Counted from the first letter of the stretch, positions 53,987 through 63,214 are shown. The stretch is DNA of 64,000 nt from CBDDLD01 sp965250025 (GCA_965250025.1 OZ252283.1:3410001-3474000), one strand, 5' to 3'. Program-made: numbers and translations. Notes: generated by a model not told the origin, from the letters alone.

Positions 53987-55084
53987 TTATTCACATTGTA
54001 TATTTAAAGTATTAATCCACTCTTCTATAAGTGCAACGCCTTCATTATGCTTTAATGTTCTTGCAAGTAAAGGCATTCTTAAAGATGGATCTACAGTATT
54101 AATTCTATGCATTAAAATTGAACGTTCAGCATTACCTGGTTTTATAATCTGGGTCAAAGCAGGGTCAAAAATATCATCTGCATCTACACATACCCCAAGA
54201 TTAGTAATGTCCGAGGACTCATTAAAAGCAAACCTTACCGGTCTATAGTCACAGTGCCTGTTGTCTGAATGGCAATGTGCACAATTAATATCTAAATAAG
54301 ATCTTACACGCAATTCTAAGGATTGAGATTCATCGGTCCAGTCTACAACGGTATCGATATTATCTGGCACATTATTTTCTAAATACCCCATAGCTATCCA
54401 CTTATCCAGTTGATTATCAGAACCGTCACTGTAAAGGTAATTCATGTTTAAGCTATTAGGTTTCATTCCAATAGGAAAAGGATCTTCATTCTCTGCTTTA
54501 TGGCATGTTGCACATTGAGAAGCTGGTGGTATTCTGTAATTCACACTTTTAGTTTCATTACCAATAATAAAATCTACAGGCAAAGTGCCACCATTAAGGT
54601 TGAATTCTGCTTCAGTTTGCGCTTCATTCCAAATGTAATTTGAAAATATCCACCCCGAAGGTTTTTTAATCTGAAGCCGAGTTTCTATGATTTTTTGAGT
54701 ATTATCCGGAAGCACATTTTCGTAGTAGAAGTTTTTTATCAATACAGTACCTGTTGGAAAATCCATAATACTGTGATCATCAATATAACTTGCTGAGACA
54801 TCATCTGGCATCCATATGAAGCGCTTTTTACTGGCATAATCTGAAAATAGAGGCGATATTAAATCGTATGGAAGTACACCATATACAGGCTCTAAATTAG
54901 AAAGGTCACCATCAAAAAAATTATATTCGGATAAGGTTTGGTAAGGGACACTATCAATATTAAATACAACCGGTGATTCTTCAACTATGGGGTCATCCAT
55001 AGTAACAGGTTGGTAATTGTCATCTCCTGAACAAGACCACAATACAATGCAGGTTAGGACAGTATAAATGCAAGATTTTAACAT
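53987..55084 (-). CDS. TIGR03806-like lipoprotein with two CxxCH motifs (cassette B)
   Basis: The short paralogue of the cassette A lipoprotein: lipobox LWSC (~19), a ~20-residue linker, then the same core from FNIDSVPYQTLSEYNFFDGDLS. Heme motifs are CATCH (~195) and CAHCH (~259), the latter followed by SDNRHCDYRPVRFA. The Ig-like domain present in cassette A is absent. RFIWMPDDVSASY, VNYRIPPASQC and MPLLARTLKHNEGVALIEEW are shared with the other copy. The ATG at MLKSCIYT is chosen over a TTG three codons upstream. First gene of its pair; role in electron transfer is inferred from CxxCH only. Confidence 0.82.
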   Translation of the reverse strand: MLKSCIYTVLTCIVLWSCSGDDNYQPVTMDDPIVEESPVVFNIDSVPYQTLSEYNFFDGDLSNLEPVYGVLPYDLISPLFSDYASKKRFIWMPDDVSASYIDDHSIMDFPTGTVLIKNFYYENVLPDNTQKIIETRLQIKKPSGWIFSNYIWNEAQTEAEFNLNGGTLPVDFIIGNETKSVNYRIPPASQCATCHKAENEDPFPIGMKPNSLNMNYLYSDGSDNQLDKWIAMGYLENNVPDNIDTVVDWTDESQSLELRVRSYLDINCAHCHSDNRHCDYRPVRFAFNESSDITNLGVCVDADDIFDPALTQIIKPGNAERSILMHRINTVDPSLRMPLLARTLKHNEGVALIEEWINTLNIQCE

Positions 55085-55198
55085 TAATAGCAATTTGGAC
55101 CCACAATATAGCTATTAATACATGTTGAGGCTCAATTAATTAGTTGAAAGGATGCTTTTTACTGTTGTTGTGAAAATACGTTTATTTTAAACAGATAT

Positions 55199-56188
55199 TT
55201 ATACCAAGTCATTATTGACCAAATATTCGGCAATTTGAACTGTATTTGTTGCAGCACCTTTTCTTAAATTGTCACTTACTATCCACAAATTAAGTGTATT
55301 AGGTTGAGAACCATCACGGCGTATTCTTCCAACAAAGACCTCATCTTTTCCATTAGCAAAAATCGGCATGGGATAAGTGTTGACATCTGTGTTATCTTGG
55401 ACTGTAACACCGTCAGTATCGTTCAATAGTTGTCGTACTTTGTTAAGTTCGAAATCACTCTCAAATTCAACATTCACAGCTTCACTATGACCACCATCAG
55501 TAGGTATCCGTACAGCAGTTGCAGTTACTGCTATAGTTTTATCATCAAGTATTTTCTGGGTTTCTCTTACCAGTTTCATCTCTTCTTTGGTGTATCCGTT
55601 TTCTTCAAAAATGTCACAATGTGGAATGGCATTTTTGTGAATAGGATACGGATACGCCATTTCTCCTTTTTTATTCTGGATCTCATTGTTTAACTGTTCA
55701 ACAGCTTTAACACCAGTACCGGATACAGATTGGTATGTAGATACAACGATGCGTTTTATAGTATAGGCTTTATGTAGTGGGGCTAAGGCCATTACCATTT
55801 GTATGGTAGAACAGTTAGGATTAGCAATTATTTTATCTGATGAAGATAACCTATTGGCATTGATCTCAGGAACTACTAATTTTTTAGTATGGTCCATGCG
55901 CCAAGCCGAAGAGTTGTCGATAACAGTTGTGCCTATTTCAGCAAATTTTGGAGCCCATTCTAAGGAAGTACTTCCTCCGGCAGAGAATAAAGCAATATGT
56001 GGTTTTTTAGAAATGGCTTCTGTAATGCTCATAATTGTATATGACTTATCGTTAAAGGTAATGGTTTTACCTATTGAACGTTCAGAAGCTACTACATACA
56101 GTTCGTCTATAGGAAACTGTCTTTCCTGCAATACCTGGAGCATAACATTGCCAACTAATCCTGTGGCACCCACAACTGCTATTTTCAT
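55199..56188 (-). CDS. asd: Aspartate-semialdehyde dehydrogenase
   Basis: NADP Rossmann start MKIAVVGATGLVGNVMLQVL, catalytic Cys in IIANPNCSTIQMVMAL (~129) and IPTDGGHSEAVNVEF carrying the active-site His. At 329 residues it is full length. It makes L-aspartate 4-semialdehyde for lysine, threonine, methionine and diaminopimelate. The promoter TTG-18-TACTTTTG lies just upstream with a short leader. It is a single gene between the mscL terminator and the cassette B genes. Confidence 0.97.
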   Translation of the reverse strand: MKIAVVGATGLVGNVMLQVLQERQFPIDELYVVASERSIGKTITFNDKSYTIMSITEAISKKPHIALFSAGGSTSLEWAPKFAEIGTTVIDNSSAWRMDHTKKLVVPEINANRLSSSDKIIANPNCSTIQMVMALAPLHKAYTIKRIVVSTYQSVSGTGVKAVEQLNNEIQNKKGEMAYPYPIHKNAIPHCDIFEENGYTKEEMKLVRETQKILDDKTIAVTATAVRIPTDGGHSEAVNVEFESDFELNKVRQLLNDTDGVTVQDNTDVNTYPMPIFANGKDEVFVGRIRRDGSQPNTLNLWIVSDNLRKGAATNTVQIAEYLVNNDLV

Positions 56189-56212
56189 GTTTTAATACTT
56201 TATATGAGTTAA

Positions 56213-56241
56213 CAAAAGTAATTATTATATGAAAAGAACAA
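56213..56241 (-). promoter_or_regulatory. Promoter of asd (TTG-18... TACTTTTG spacing 17-18)
   Basis: On the minus strand TTG (56241-56239) precedes TACTTTTG (56220-56213) by 18 bases. Both elements are exact, with a leader near 20 bases. Confidence 0.6.
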
Positions 56242-56257
56242 TGGTAAATAATTCCTA

Positions 56258-56286
56258 AAAAAGAACCGCCCTGTATAGAGCGGTTT
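56258..56286 (-). terminator. Terminator of mscL
   Basis: An AACCGC/GCGGTT stem extended by CT/AG past a small bulge, followed on the minus strand by CTTTTTT, 40 bases past the mscL stop. Confidence 0.68.
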
Positions 56287-56326
56287 AGGTTATTATGATG
56301 TAGTGTAGCGGTAAGCTAAACGATTA

Positions 56327-56728
56327 TTATTTTTTGAGTAGATCTCTAATCTCAGCTAAGAGTTCATTATCTGAAGGTCCTGATGGTGCTTCCGGTGCAG
56401 GCTCTTCCTTCTTCTTCATTCTGTTAATACCTTTTATAATGATAAACATCACAAAAGCTACGATTATAAAATCCAAAAGGTTGGTAATAAAATCACCATA
56501 GAGAACGGCAACTTCTCCAACAACTTCTCCCGCATCATTAGCAGTACCTTCTTTGACAATATATTTTAGGTCTTTGAAGTTTGTGTCAAAAATTAAGCCT
56601 ATAAGTGGTGATACAATTCCTCCGGTAAAAGAAGTTACAACTTTATTAAAAGCTGCACCCATAACAAAAGCAACGGCAATATCAACCAGATTACCTTTCA
56701 TTGCAAACTCTTTAAATTCTTTAAGCAT
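56327..56728 (-). CDS. mscL: Large-conductance mechanosensitive channel
   Basis: 133 residues with the MscL order: amphipathic N-terminal helix MLKEFKEFAMKGNLVDIAVA, first pore helix VAFVMGAAFNKVVTSF with GGIVSPLIGLIF, a periplasmic loop (~55-75), a second helix (FITNLLDFIIVAFVMFIII) and a charged cytoplasmic helix (DNELLAEIRDLLKK). A homopentameric inner-membrane channel that opens on osmotic downshock. Transcribed alone. Confidence 0.97.
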   Translation of the reverse strand: MLKEFKEFAMKGNLVDIAVAFVMGAAFNKVVTSFTGGIVSPLIGLIFDTNFKDLKYIVKEGTANDAGEVVGEVAVLYGDFITNLLDFIIVAFVMFIIIKGINRMKKKEEPAPEAPSGPSDNELLAEIRDLLKK

Positions 56729-56807
56729 AGTGATATGTTTTAGTTAGTTTATAATTAGCAATTTAATGAAAAAACCATCTATTTTTATATCAAGTGCATA
56801 AAAATAG

Positions 56808-57914
56808 TTAACTAATAATCCTCCTTTTTATGCGTTGAGAAACTGAAGTCAACAATTCGTAGGAAATGGTTTTTGCAGATTCTGCCAATGTATTAGCCTT
56901 GTAATTGGCGTCAAAAATGATAACCTCATCCCCCTCTTTACAGTCAATATTTGTAACGTTGACCATGATCATATCCATACAGACATTGCCTATAATAGGA
57001 GCTAATTGGTTATTAATAATCACAAATCCGTTTTCATTACCATAAGATCTTTGAATTCCATCGGCATGCCCCACAGGAATGGTTGCCGTTTTTTCAAATC
57101 CTTTGGCTGCGTAGGCCCTGTTATATCCCACAGTTTCATTGGGCTCAATAGCATGTAATTGAGAAATTACCGATTTTAATCTTGCTACCGGAATAAGCTG
57201 ATCGTCTTCACTGGCAGTATTACCAAAACCGTACAATCCAATACCACACCTTACCATATCAAGATGGGCTTCAGGGTAGTTTATAACACCCGAAGTATTA
57301 CAGAGGTGCAACCAAGGCTTATATCCTAATTGATCTGCAAATTCAGAGGATATGGTTTTAAAGTCTGCTATTTGTGTTTTGGTAAAATCACCTTCGTTAA
57401 GGTCTTCGCTGGCAGCCAAATGCGAAAAAATAGAAATCACTTTAACCGTATCTGTGGCCTTAAGCGCACCAACGGTATCGTTGATATGACTTTCTGAAAA
57501 CCCTAACCGATTTAACCCGGTATTGAATTTAATATGAACCGGATATTGCTCTTGATTAAGTGCTTTACTCGTTTTAATAAACGCTTTTAAAACCCTAGTG
57601 TTATATAAACTTGGCTCTAAACAGCGTTCAATTATGGTTTTGAAGCCAACTGGCAATGGATGCAATACCATAATGGGTTTAGTAATACCAGCATCTCTAA
57701 GGGCGACACCTTCATTGGTGTATGCCACGGCAAAATAATCCACATCAAGACTTTCTAAATGTTTTGCAATGGCAATGGCATCACTTCCGTAAGCAAAAGC
57801 TTTAACTACGGCTAAAAACTTAGTGTCCGGATTTATTTTAGATTTTAGATAATTAAAATTATGCCTCAAGGCACTCAGATCTATCTCTAAAACAGTTTCT
57901 TGAGCTTTAGGCAT
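56808..57914 (-). CDS. alr: Alanine racemase
   Basis: A PLP enzyme making D-alanine for peptidoglycan. The PLP lysine is in LAVVKAFAYGSDA (~35); LHPLPVG, FNTGLNRLGF, VRCGIGLYGF and the C-terminal catalytic Tyr in VGYNRAYAAKG are seen, as is IGNVCMDMIMVNV. The ATG giving MPKAQETVLEIDL is chosen because the family begins at this strand; an ATG 12 codons upstream would overlap tdk by 44 bases. With the chosen start the overlap with the tdk stop is eight bases, so the genes are coupled. Confidence 0.96.
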   Translation of the reverse strand: MPKAQETVLEIDLSALRHNFNYLKSKINPDTKFLAVVKAFAYGSDAIAIAKHLESLDVDYFAVAYTNEGVALRDAGITKPIMVLHPLPVGFKTIIERCLEPSLYNTRVLKAFIKTSKALNQEQYPVHIKFNTGLNRLGFSESHINDTVGALKATDTVKVISIFSHLAASEDLNEGDFTKTQIADFKTISSEFADQLGYKPWLHLCNTSGVINYPEAHLDMVRCGIGLYGFGNTASEDDQLIPVARLKSVISQLHAIEPNETVGYNRAYAAKGFEKTATIPVGHADGIQRSYGNENGFVIINNQLAPIIGNVCMDMIMVNVTNIDCKEGDEVIIFDANYKANTLAESAKTISYELLTSVSQRIKRRIIS

Positions 57915-58554
57915 CAGGTTTATTGTCTTTAGATGAAATTTCTTGAGCATCGTTTACTTTCATGTTCCGTACTTTATCTCGTAACATGCTCTTGTAAAAG
58001 GCAGCCCTGCTTAGAGGTTCGTATTCGTCTACTTCACCCAATAACACAAGGTCATCACTTTTAGACTTTCTGTAACTATACTGTGCTAAATTTCCTGTTT
58101 TTGTACATATCGCATGTACTTTCGTTACGTATTCAGCAGTGGCCATAAGGTATGGCATAGGTCCAAAAGGATTGCCTTTAAAATCCATATCGAGTCCGGC
58201 AACGATAACCCTTATGCCTTTATTAGCCAAATCATTGCACACACGTACAATTTCGTCATCAAAGAATTGGGCTTCGTCAATACCCACAACATCGCATCCA
58301 TCAGCTAAAATAGGAATGTTGGCTGCAGCAGGAACTGGTGTAGATCGTATCTCGTTAGCATCATGAGACACAACCATTTCATCATCATACCTGATGTCTA
58401 CAGCAGGTTTAAAAATTTCAACTTTTTGCCGCGCAAATTTGGCACGTTTAAGTCTGCGAATCAGCTCTTCGGTCTTACCAGAGAACATCGATCCACAAAT
58501 CACCTCAATCCATCCAAATTGTTCTTTATGATTTACCGTATTTTCAAGAAACAT
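57907..58554 (-). CDS. tdk: Thymidine kinase (type II, TK1-like)
   Basis: P-loop GSMFSGKTEELIRRL (~22-36), Walker B-like VGIDEAQFFDD with the catalytic Glu, and the lasso-region IVAGLDMDFKGNPFG. It salvages thymidine to dTMP. The usual zinc-binding cysteine pairs of the lasso domain are largely lost: the first is CTKTGN rather than CxxCG, and the second is LSRAAFY rather than CRxCH. Otherwise full length (215). First gene of a pair with alr. Confidence 0.95.
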   Translation of the reverse strand: MFLENTVNHKEQFGWIEVICGSMFSGKTEELIRRLKRAKFARQKVEIFKPAVDIRYDDEMVVSHDANEIRSTPVPAAANIPILADGCDVVGIDEAQFFDDEIVRVCNDLANKGIRVIVAGLDMDFKGNPFGPMPYLMATAEYVTKVHAICTKTGNLAQYSYRKSKSDDLVLLGEVDEYEPLSRAAFYKSMLRDKVRNMKVNDAQEISSKDNKPDA

Positions 58555-58607
58555 TTCGTAATTTTAGCACTAAAACGTAGTATATTTTCGTTTGTATAAA
58601 GGTGGCG

Positions 58608-58615
58608 CAAATTTA
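58608..58615 (-). promoter_or_regulatory. -7 box upstream of tdk-alr (TAAATTTG)
   Basis: An exact TAnnTTTG on the minus strand, 53 bases before the tdk ATG, predicting a leader near 50 bases. It lies in the short divergent space shared with the acidic-protein gene. Confidence 0.4.
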
Positions 58616-58636
58616 TTAAAAATCAAAAGTAAAATA

Positions 58637-59380
58637 ATGAAAAAGAAATTAGAATCAGAATTAATTAGTATAGCACATAGGATTCTAAAGCTTAAAGGTA
58701 GAGAAGATGTAGACCGTATGCACGAAGAAGTTTCCAAACTGTACGAGAAACTGACCGTCTTAAAGTTTGCTCATGAGAATTTTGAAGATGATATGCCTAC
58801 TATTGGCAATGATTCTTCGTTTTTTGATATGTTAGATACGGCATTCAACAATAAAATTAGCGATACCATTGAAGTTGAAGACAAGATATACATCAACCTC
58901 GATGAGGTTGAAGATGATAATATCATGGAGCCTGTAATGGAAAAAATAAAGGATATGGTAGCTCAAATGCCTGAAGAAACTCAGGCTGTTGATGAGATGC
59001 TTGAAAAAACCATCTCAAAGCAGGAATACCATAAGAATGACTTAGAAAACATTACCGCTGATTTTGCAGAAATGCCAGAATTTGAACCTATAGAAGAGGC
59101 TAGAGAAAGAGAAGCGCAACAAAAAAAATCGCTTAATGATAAACTAAAAGGTAAAGGTTTACAGATAGGGTTGAACGATAAAATAGCATTTATCAAACAT
59201 CTGTTTGAAGGCAAAAATGAAGATTACGATCGTGTAATTTCTCAGGTCAATACCACCAATTCACTGGAAGATGCGCGTCGATTGATTTTAGACATTATAA
59301 AACCTGATTATAACAATTGGGAAGGCAAAGAAGATTATGAGGAGCGATTTATAGAAATTGTAGAAGGTAAATTCAATTAA
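58637..59380 (+). CDS. Conserved acidic protein of unknown function, 247 residues
   Basis: I recognise no catalytic motif. The N-terminus (MKKKLESELISIAHRILKLKGREDVDRMHEEVSKLYEKLTVL is helical in two heptad-rich stretches) suggests a coiled coil. The middle (~60-150) is strongly acidic, rich in Glu/Asp/Met. The C-terminal ~70 residues form a second folded unit (GLNDKIAFIKHLFEG, DYDRVISQVNT, YEERFIEIVEG). No signal peptide or membrane segment is present. The ATG at MKKK is preferred to one 15 codons upstream. It is three bases ahead of the DoxX-like gene, so the two form an operon. Similar hypothetical proteins occur in flavobacteria; a structural or adaptor role is only a guess. Confidence 0.75.
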   Translation: MKKKLESELISIAHRILKLKGREDVDRMHEEVSKLYEKLTVLKFAHENFEDDMPTIGNDSSFFDMLDTAFNNKISDTIEVEDKIYINLDEVEDDNIMEPVMEKIKDMVAQMPEETQAVDEMLEKTISKQEYHKNDLENITADFAEMPEFEPIEEAREREAQQKKSLNDKLKGKGLQIGLNDKIAFIKHLFEGKNEDYDRVISQVNTTNSLEDARRLILDIIKPDYNNWEGKEDYEERFIEIVEGKFN

Positions 59381-59383
59381 TAG

Positions 59384-59740
59384 ATGCGTCTCAAGTTAAT
59401 ACTGTATTGGCTTTCAACAGCTATCTTATGTGGTATAATGCTCTATTCTGCCTACATGTATTTTACAAATACAGACATGGTTAAAGGCTTTTTTGAGAGC
59501 TTTAGCTATCCGACATATGTAGTTATTCCGTTAGCAGTATTAAAATTATTAGGTGTCATTATGGTTCTATGGCGACCAAATACATGGTTGACCGAATGGG
59601 CTTATGCAGGATTCTTTTTTGATCTGGTATTGGCTACAGCAGCACATCACTATGCGGGTCATGGTGTGGTTGGTTTTTCTTTATATGCCCTGCTGGCCAT
59701 TTTTCCGTCTTACTTTTTAGGAAAAGACCTCAGAGACTAA
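59384..59740 (+). CDS. DoxX-like membrane protein
   Basis: 118 residues with four hydrophobic segments: ~5-27, ~46-64, ~73-88 (AYAGFFFDLVLATAAHHYAGH) and ~94-112. The pattern fits the DoxX/DUF-type small membrane proteins, whose biochemical role is poorly known. It follows the acidic conserved protein by three bases and overlaps the stop of the convergent DUF11 gene by four bases. Confidence 0.8.
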   Translation: MRLKLILYWLSTAILCGIMLYSAYMYFTNTDMVKGFFESFSYPTYVVIPLAVLKLLGVIMVLWRPNTWLTEWAYAGFFFDLVLATAAHHYAGHGVVGFSLYALLAIFPSYFLGKDLRD

Positions 59741-62700
59741 TAGTTTAAATAGATCCAACCCACAACAGCATTAGGATTTCCTTCAATTTCTAAAATGTAA
59801 TAATATGTGCCTACGGGTAATACCTTTGACCTGTTTGGGAATCCCATATTTGGCTTTCCATCCCAAGTATTACTGTAACCTTTACTTTCATAGATTTGTA
59901 CGCCATGCCTGTTATAGATTTTAATGACATTATGAGGGTATTCTTCAATACAAGGAATTACCAAATAATCGTTTTTACCATCCTCATTAGGGGAGATGCC
60001 CCTTGGGATTTTTAAGCAGTTATTAATAGTTACTGTAGCATCGTCTCTGTTATTGGTATCATCTCTATCTACCTGATCAACATGACTTAACAGGGCGAGG
60101 TTAGTAAGATCCACAGATGAGATAATAGTCACTTGCAATGTGAGGCTTGCCGATTCACCAGCGCTTAATTCCGGAATGCTCCAAACAAACGAGGACGTAT
60201 CAAAACTGCCAGACGACGCAGTAAAAGTATTGTATTCATACCCACTGGGTAAAAGATCACTAACCTCTATTCCTGAAGCTGTTGTAGTGCCTATATTTGT
60301 AGCCGTGATGGTAAATGTAACAGCATTCCCTAACGACGCTTCATCAGGAGAAACCGTTTTAAGAATTTCGATATCTACATTAGAGGTGTCTTCAGTAACG
60401 GTTAAAGTTGCAGAAGCCTGAGAAGTATCTATGTTGTTGTTGTCAGTAAAATTAGAGGCGTTGTTTAAGTATTGACCCGGCACGTCTGAAGTTACTGCTA
60501 CCGAGAAGGTACAACTTGCAACACCATCAGGGAATATAAGGTCTGTGACACCAACAAATACGTCTCCGGGATTTCCAATAAAGGTTGCTGTGCACCCATT
60601 AGACTCAACCCAAACAGGGCTTCCCGAGAGTATAATATTAGGAGGAAGATTGTCTGTAAAGGCAATATTACTTTGCGTAGGATTACCAGACACATTAAAA
60701 ATGGTAAAACTTAGGGTGCTTTCATTGCCCTCCATTATGGTGTCGGGGTCAAACACTTTTTCTAAAGTTGGAGCGATTACCTGAACATTACTGATCGAAA
60801 TATTGGTTTCCGGAGTGAGCTCTTCGTTATTTTCAGGACTGGGGAGAGCTTCTGCAATATTATTGAAGGCACCGCCAAAGGCCGGAGCTGTTACAGGGAT
60901 CCGTATTCTTACTGTCGAGCCTGCATCCATAGCAGGTATGGTGCCGGTAACACCATTTGCAGTAATATCAAAGGTGGTAATACAAGTGGCATTTCCGGAA
61001 GTTACTTCACATGATGGGGTTCCTGTGATGGTAAAAACAGGATTTATGGTATCCTCAAAAAACACATCTACAGCAGCAGAGCTGGTGGTACTGTTACTGA
61101 TATCAATGATCCAATCAAACGTTTGGTTTACATCTACCTGAGTAAATTCAGGAAAGGTTTGTACAATAAGATCAATACAAGGCGCAAATATGGTCTCTAC
61201 GAAATCAGAATTATTAGATAAAGATTCATCAATAACATCATTAGCATAATTCACTTCAACACTGTTACTACCGATGATGGCATTTTCAAAACATTCGGGA
61301 AACCAATCTACAAATACTTCAAAAGTAATTGAGCTGTTAGCAGGGATGATCCAATTATCCTCTGGCAGTATTTCCCAGAAAATATCAGGGACATTATCTT
61401 CGGGTTCACCATCTAATAAGACGCCAATATTTGCATGCTGAATGGGAAAGCAGGAAGCACTACCGGTAGAAGAGGTGCATTCGACAGAGACAAGGCTGGC
61501 CGTTGCATAATCGTTTGCGCCTGTAGTCATAAAATCCACAAGCTCTAATACACCATCCAAATCACCGGTATTGGTGACCACAATTTCATAACCAACCATT
61601 CCCCATTCGGCAGTATTTGTAGTGGTACTGCCCTGAGGCAATTGAGGGCTTATCTGAGTTTTTGTGACACTTAAGTCTGAAGACGGACATTCAGGTACGG
61701 CAGGTAAAGTTATGGGCTCTGTATCAAAATTATTATTAAGGTCAGAATCAAATAACTGTGGTTGAACAATATTAACAGTACTTCTTACCTGCAACATAAT
61801 TTCATCACCAGAATTCGAGCATTCGGGTTCATTAAAAACCACTACGGTTCTTATGGTTATTGTAGTATCAGCAGGCAGAACAAATTCGTTACTGACCCAG
61901 AATAAATCGTCTTGGGTAATAAAGAAATCATCACAATCAATAGGACCCGTGGTGGAGAGGCATTCAATAGAAATAAAACTCCATGGCGCAGCACCCGAAT
62001 TTAGCAGAAAGAAAAACAGTTCCGCACCTAAAGGACCATTATTACACACTGTGGTTTCAAAAGTTACTTCCTCACCATAGGTTAAAGGCGAACCCGGCTC
62101 AGGATCGGTTTGAATCGTTTCAATACAAACATCAGTAATATCACAAAGTTCGGCTTCGATTAAGTTCGTAGTTACAGCATTGGATGAAAATACACCTTGG
62201 TTGGCTTCGGCAGTAACTTCTATAGAACTTTCCACTTCTAAAGGTTGCATTTCAAAGCCACATAAAGGATCCAGATATCGGTATACCATCTCAAAGGTTA
62301 ATGAACCATCAACAGTATATTGGTGATTTGTACCGAAGCCAAAAATTTCTGCTACGGAATTTATGGTTATAGGTAAATTCAGTTGTATTCCGGACAAATC
62401 CGGACAATCCGTACCATTAGTAGAACCAATACATGCTATAGAAACCAATTCCACAATAGGCCTTCCATATTGTATGGGTGAAGTCAGCTGTAAAGATGCC
62501 GTAATTTGATCCAAAGCAAAGGCAATGGGACTATTATTGGTAATGGTAAATTGATAAGTAACGGTATCGCCCCAGGCATTAATAGGCGTATCGGGTATGG
62601 GTGTAATTTGTTCGTGAGTTACAGTAAATTCAATCGGAAGGTCTAAAACGTCAATAGAAATGATAGACTGGTTATTAGAAGTATTGGTGTCTTCCGTACC

Positions 62701-63120
62701 ATCAGGAGGTGAAATATTGGCATTCGCTGCAATACCACCGATAAAAGTAGGCGCTCTGACCAAAACTAAAATTTCCACACTGGAATTATTAGGCAGGTTA
62801 GCCACAGACCCGATTAGGAGATTAGTAGCACTGAGATTAAAATTAGCAGCGTCTGAGGCACCACCGGAATTATTCTGTGAAGAAAAAGAATACACAAGCA
62901 AAGCATCGTCCAACTGTATACTAAATGCAGCATCATTTACAGCATTTCCTGTATTTAGAATGGTAATTAGGTACTGGAAATCCTCATAAATGTTAACTTG
63001 AGAAACATCATTTCCGTCCAAATCCTGCGCTTCGACAATTATTGAAAGGTCTGTAGTTTGAGAATAGCTTGCGGTTAATATACTAATAGACAGCATTAGG
63101 AATAAAAGCATTCTACTCAT
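59737..63120 (-). CDS. Giant DUF11-repeat protein with T9SS type B sorting domain
   Basis: A signal peptide (MSRMLLFLMLSISILTASYSQ) precedes five or more DUF11-type beta-sandwich domains of ~110-140 residues: ITILNTGNAVNDAAFSIQL, YQFTITNNSPIAFALDQI, YEIVVTNTGDLDGVLELV and FTITATNIGTTTASGIEVSD. The final ~90 residues form a gliding-motility-type CHU_C domain (GISPNEDGKNDYLVIPC, YNRHGVQIYES, LPVGTYYYILE), the type B T9SS signal. Many Cys occur in pairs, suggesting disulfides. The ATG before the signal peptide is preferred to one 16 codons upstream. It is a long, stalk-like surface or matrix protein; the partner is unknown. Confidence 0.9.
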   Translation of the reverse strand: MSRMLLFLMLSISILTASYSQTTDLSIIVEAQDLDGNDVSQVNIYEDFQYLITILNTGNAVNDAAFSIQLDDALLVYSFSSQNNSGGASDAANFNLSATNLLIGSVANLPNNSSVEILVLVRAPTFIGGIAANANISPPDGTEDTNTSNNQSIISIDVLDLPIEFTVTHEQITPIPDTPINAWGDTVTYQFTITNNSPIAFALDQITASLQLTSPIQYGRPIVELVSIACIGSTNGTDCPDLSGIQLNLPITINSVAEIFGFGTNHQYTVDGSLTFEMVYRYLDPLCGFEMQPLEVESSIEVTAEANQGVFSSNAVTTNLIEAELCDITDVCIETIQTDPEPGSPLTYGEEVTFETTVCNNGPLGAELFFFLLNSGAAPWSFISIECLSTTGPIDCDDFFITQDDLFWVSNEFVLPADTTITIRTVVVFNEPECSNSGDEIMLQVRSTVNIVQPQLFDSDLNNNFDTEPITLPAVPECPSSDLSVTKTQISPQLPQGSTTTNTAEWGMVGYEIVVTNTGDLDGVLELVDFMTTGANDYATASLVSVECTSSTGSASCFPIQHANIGVLLDGEPEDNVPDIFWEILPEDNWIIPANSSITFEVFVDWFPECFENAIIGSNSVEVNYANDVIDESLSNNSDFVETIFAPCIDLIVQTFPEFTQVDVNQTFDWIIDISNSTTSSAAVDVFFEDTINPVFTITGTPSCEVTSGNATCITTFDITANGVTGTIPAMDAGSTVRIRIPVTAPAFGGAFNNIAEALPSPENNEELTPETNISISNVQVIAPTLEKVFDPDTIMEGNESTLSFTIFNVSGNPTQSNIAFTDNLPPNIILSGSPVWVESNGCTATFIGNPGDVFVGVTDLIFPDGVASCTFSVAVTSDVPGQYLNNASNFTDNNNIDTSQASATLTVTEDTSNVDIEILKTVSPDEASLGNAVTFTITATNIGTTTASGIEVSDLLPSGYEYNTFTASSGSFDTSSFVWSIPELSAGESASLTLQVTIISSVDLTNLALLSHVDQVDRDDTNNRDDATVTINNCLKIPRGISPNEDGKNDYLVIPCIEEYPHNVIKIYNRHGVQIYESKGYSNTWDGKPNMGFPNRSKVLPVGTYYYILEIEGNPNAVVGWIYLNY

Positions 63121-63185
63121 GAAGGTTGATTTAATTGAGATATAGAATATTAACAAACGGTGTGTCAATATACTTTAAAAGATTG

Positions 63186-63193
63186 TAAATTTG
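63186..63193 (+). promoter_or_regulatory. -7 box of rsmI (TAAATTTG)
   Basis: An exact TAnnTTTG match. Its last TTG is in frame with rsmI but lies in the promoter, so the ATG at 63215 is the start; leader near 17 bases. Confidence 0.5.
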
Positions 63194-63214
63194 AGTTTCA
63201 ATACTTTCTTTTTT

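Noticed and set aside
60140..61141. Several long plus-strand frames inside the DUF11 gene
   Set aside because: Antisense shadows produced by the repetitive, Val/Thr/Ser-rich coding strand.
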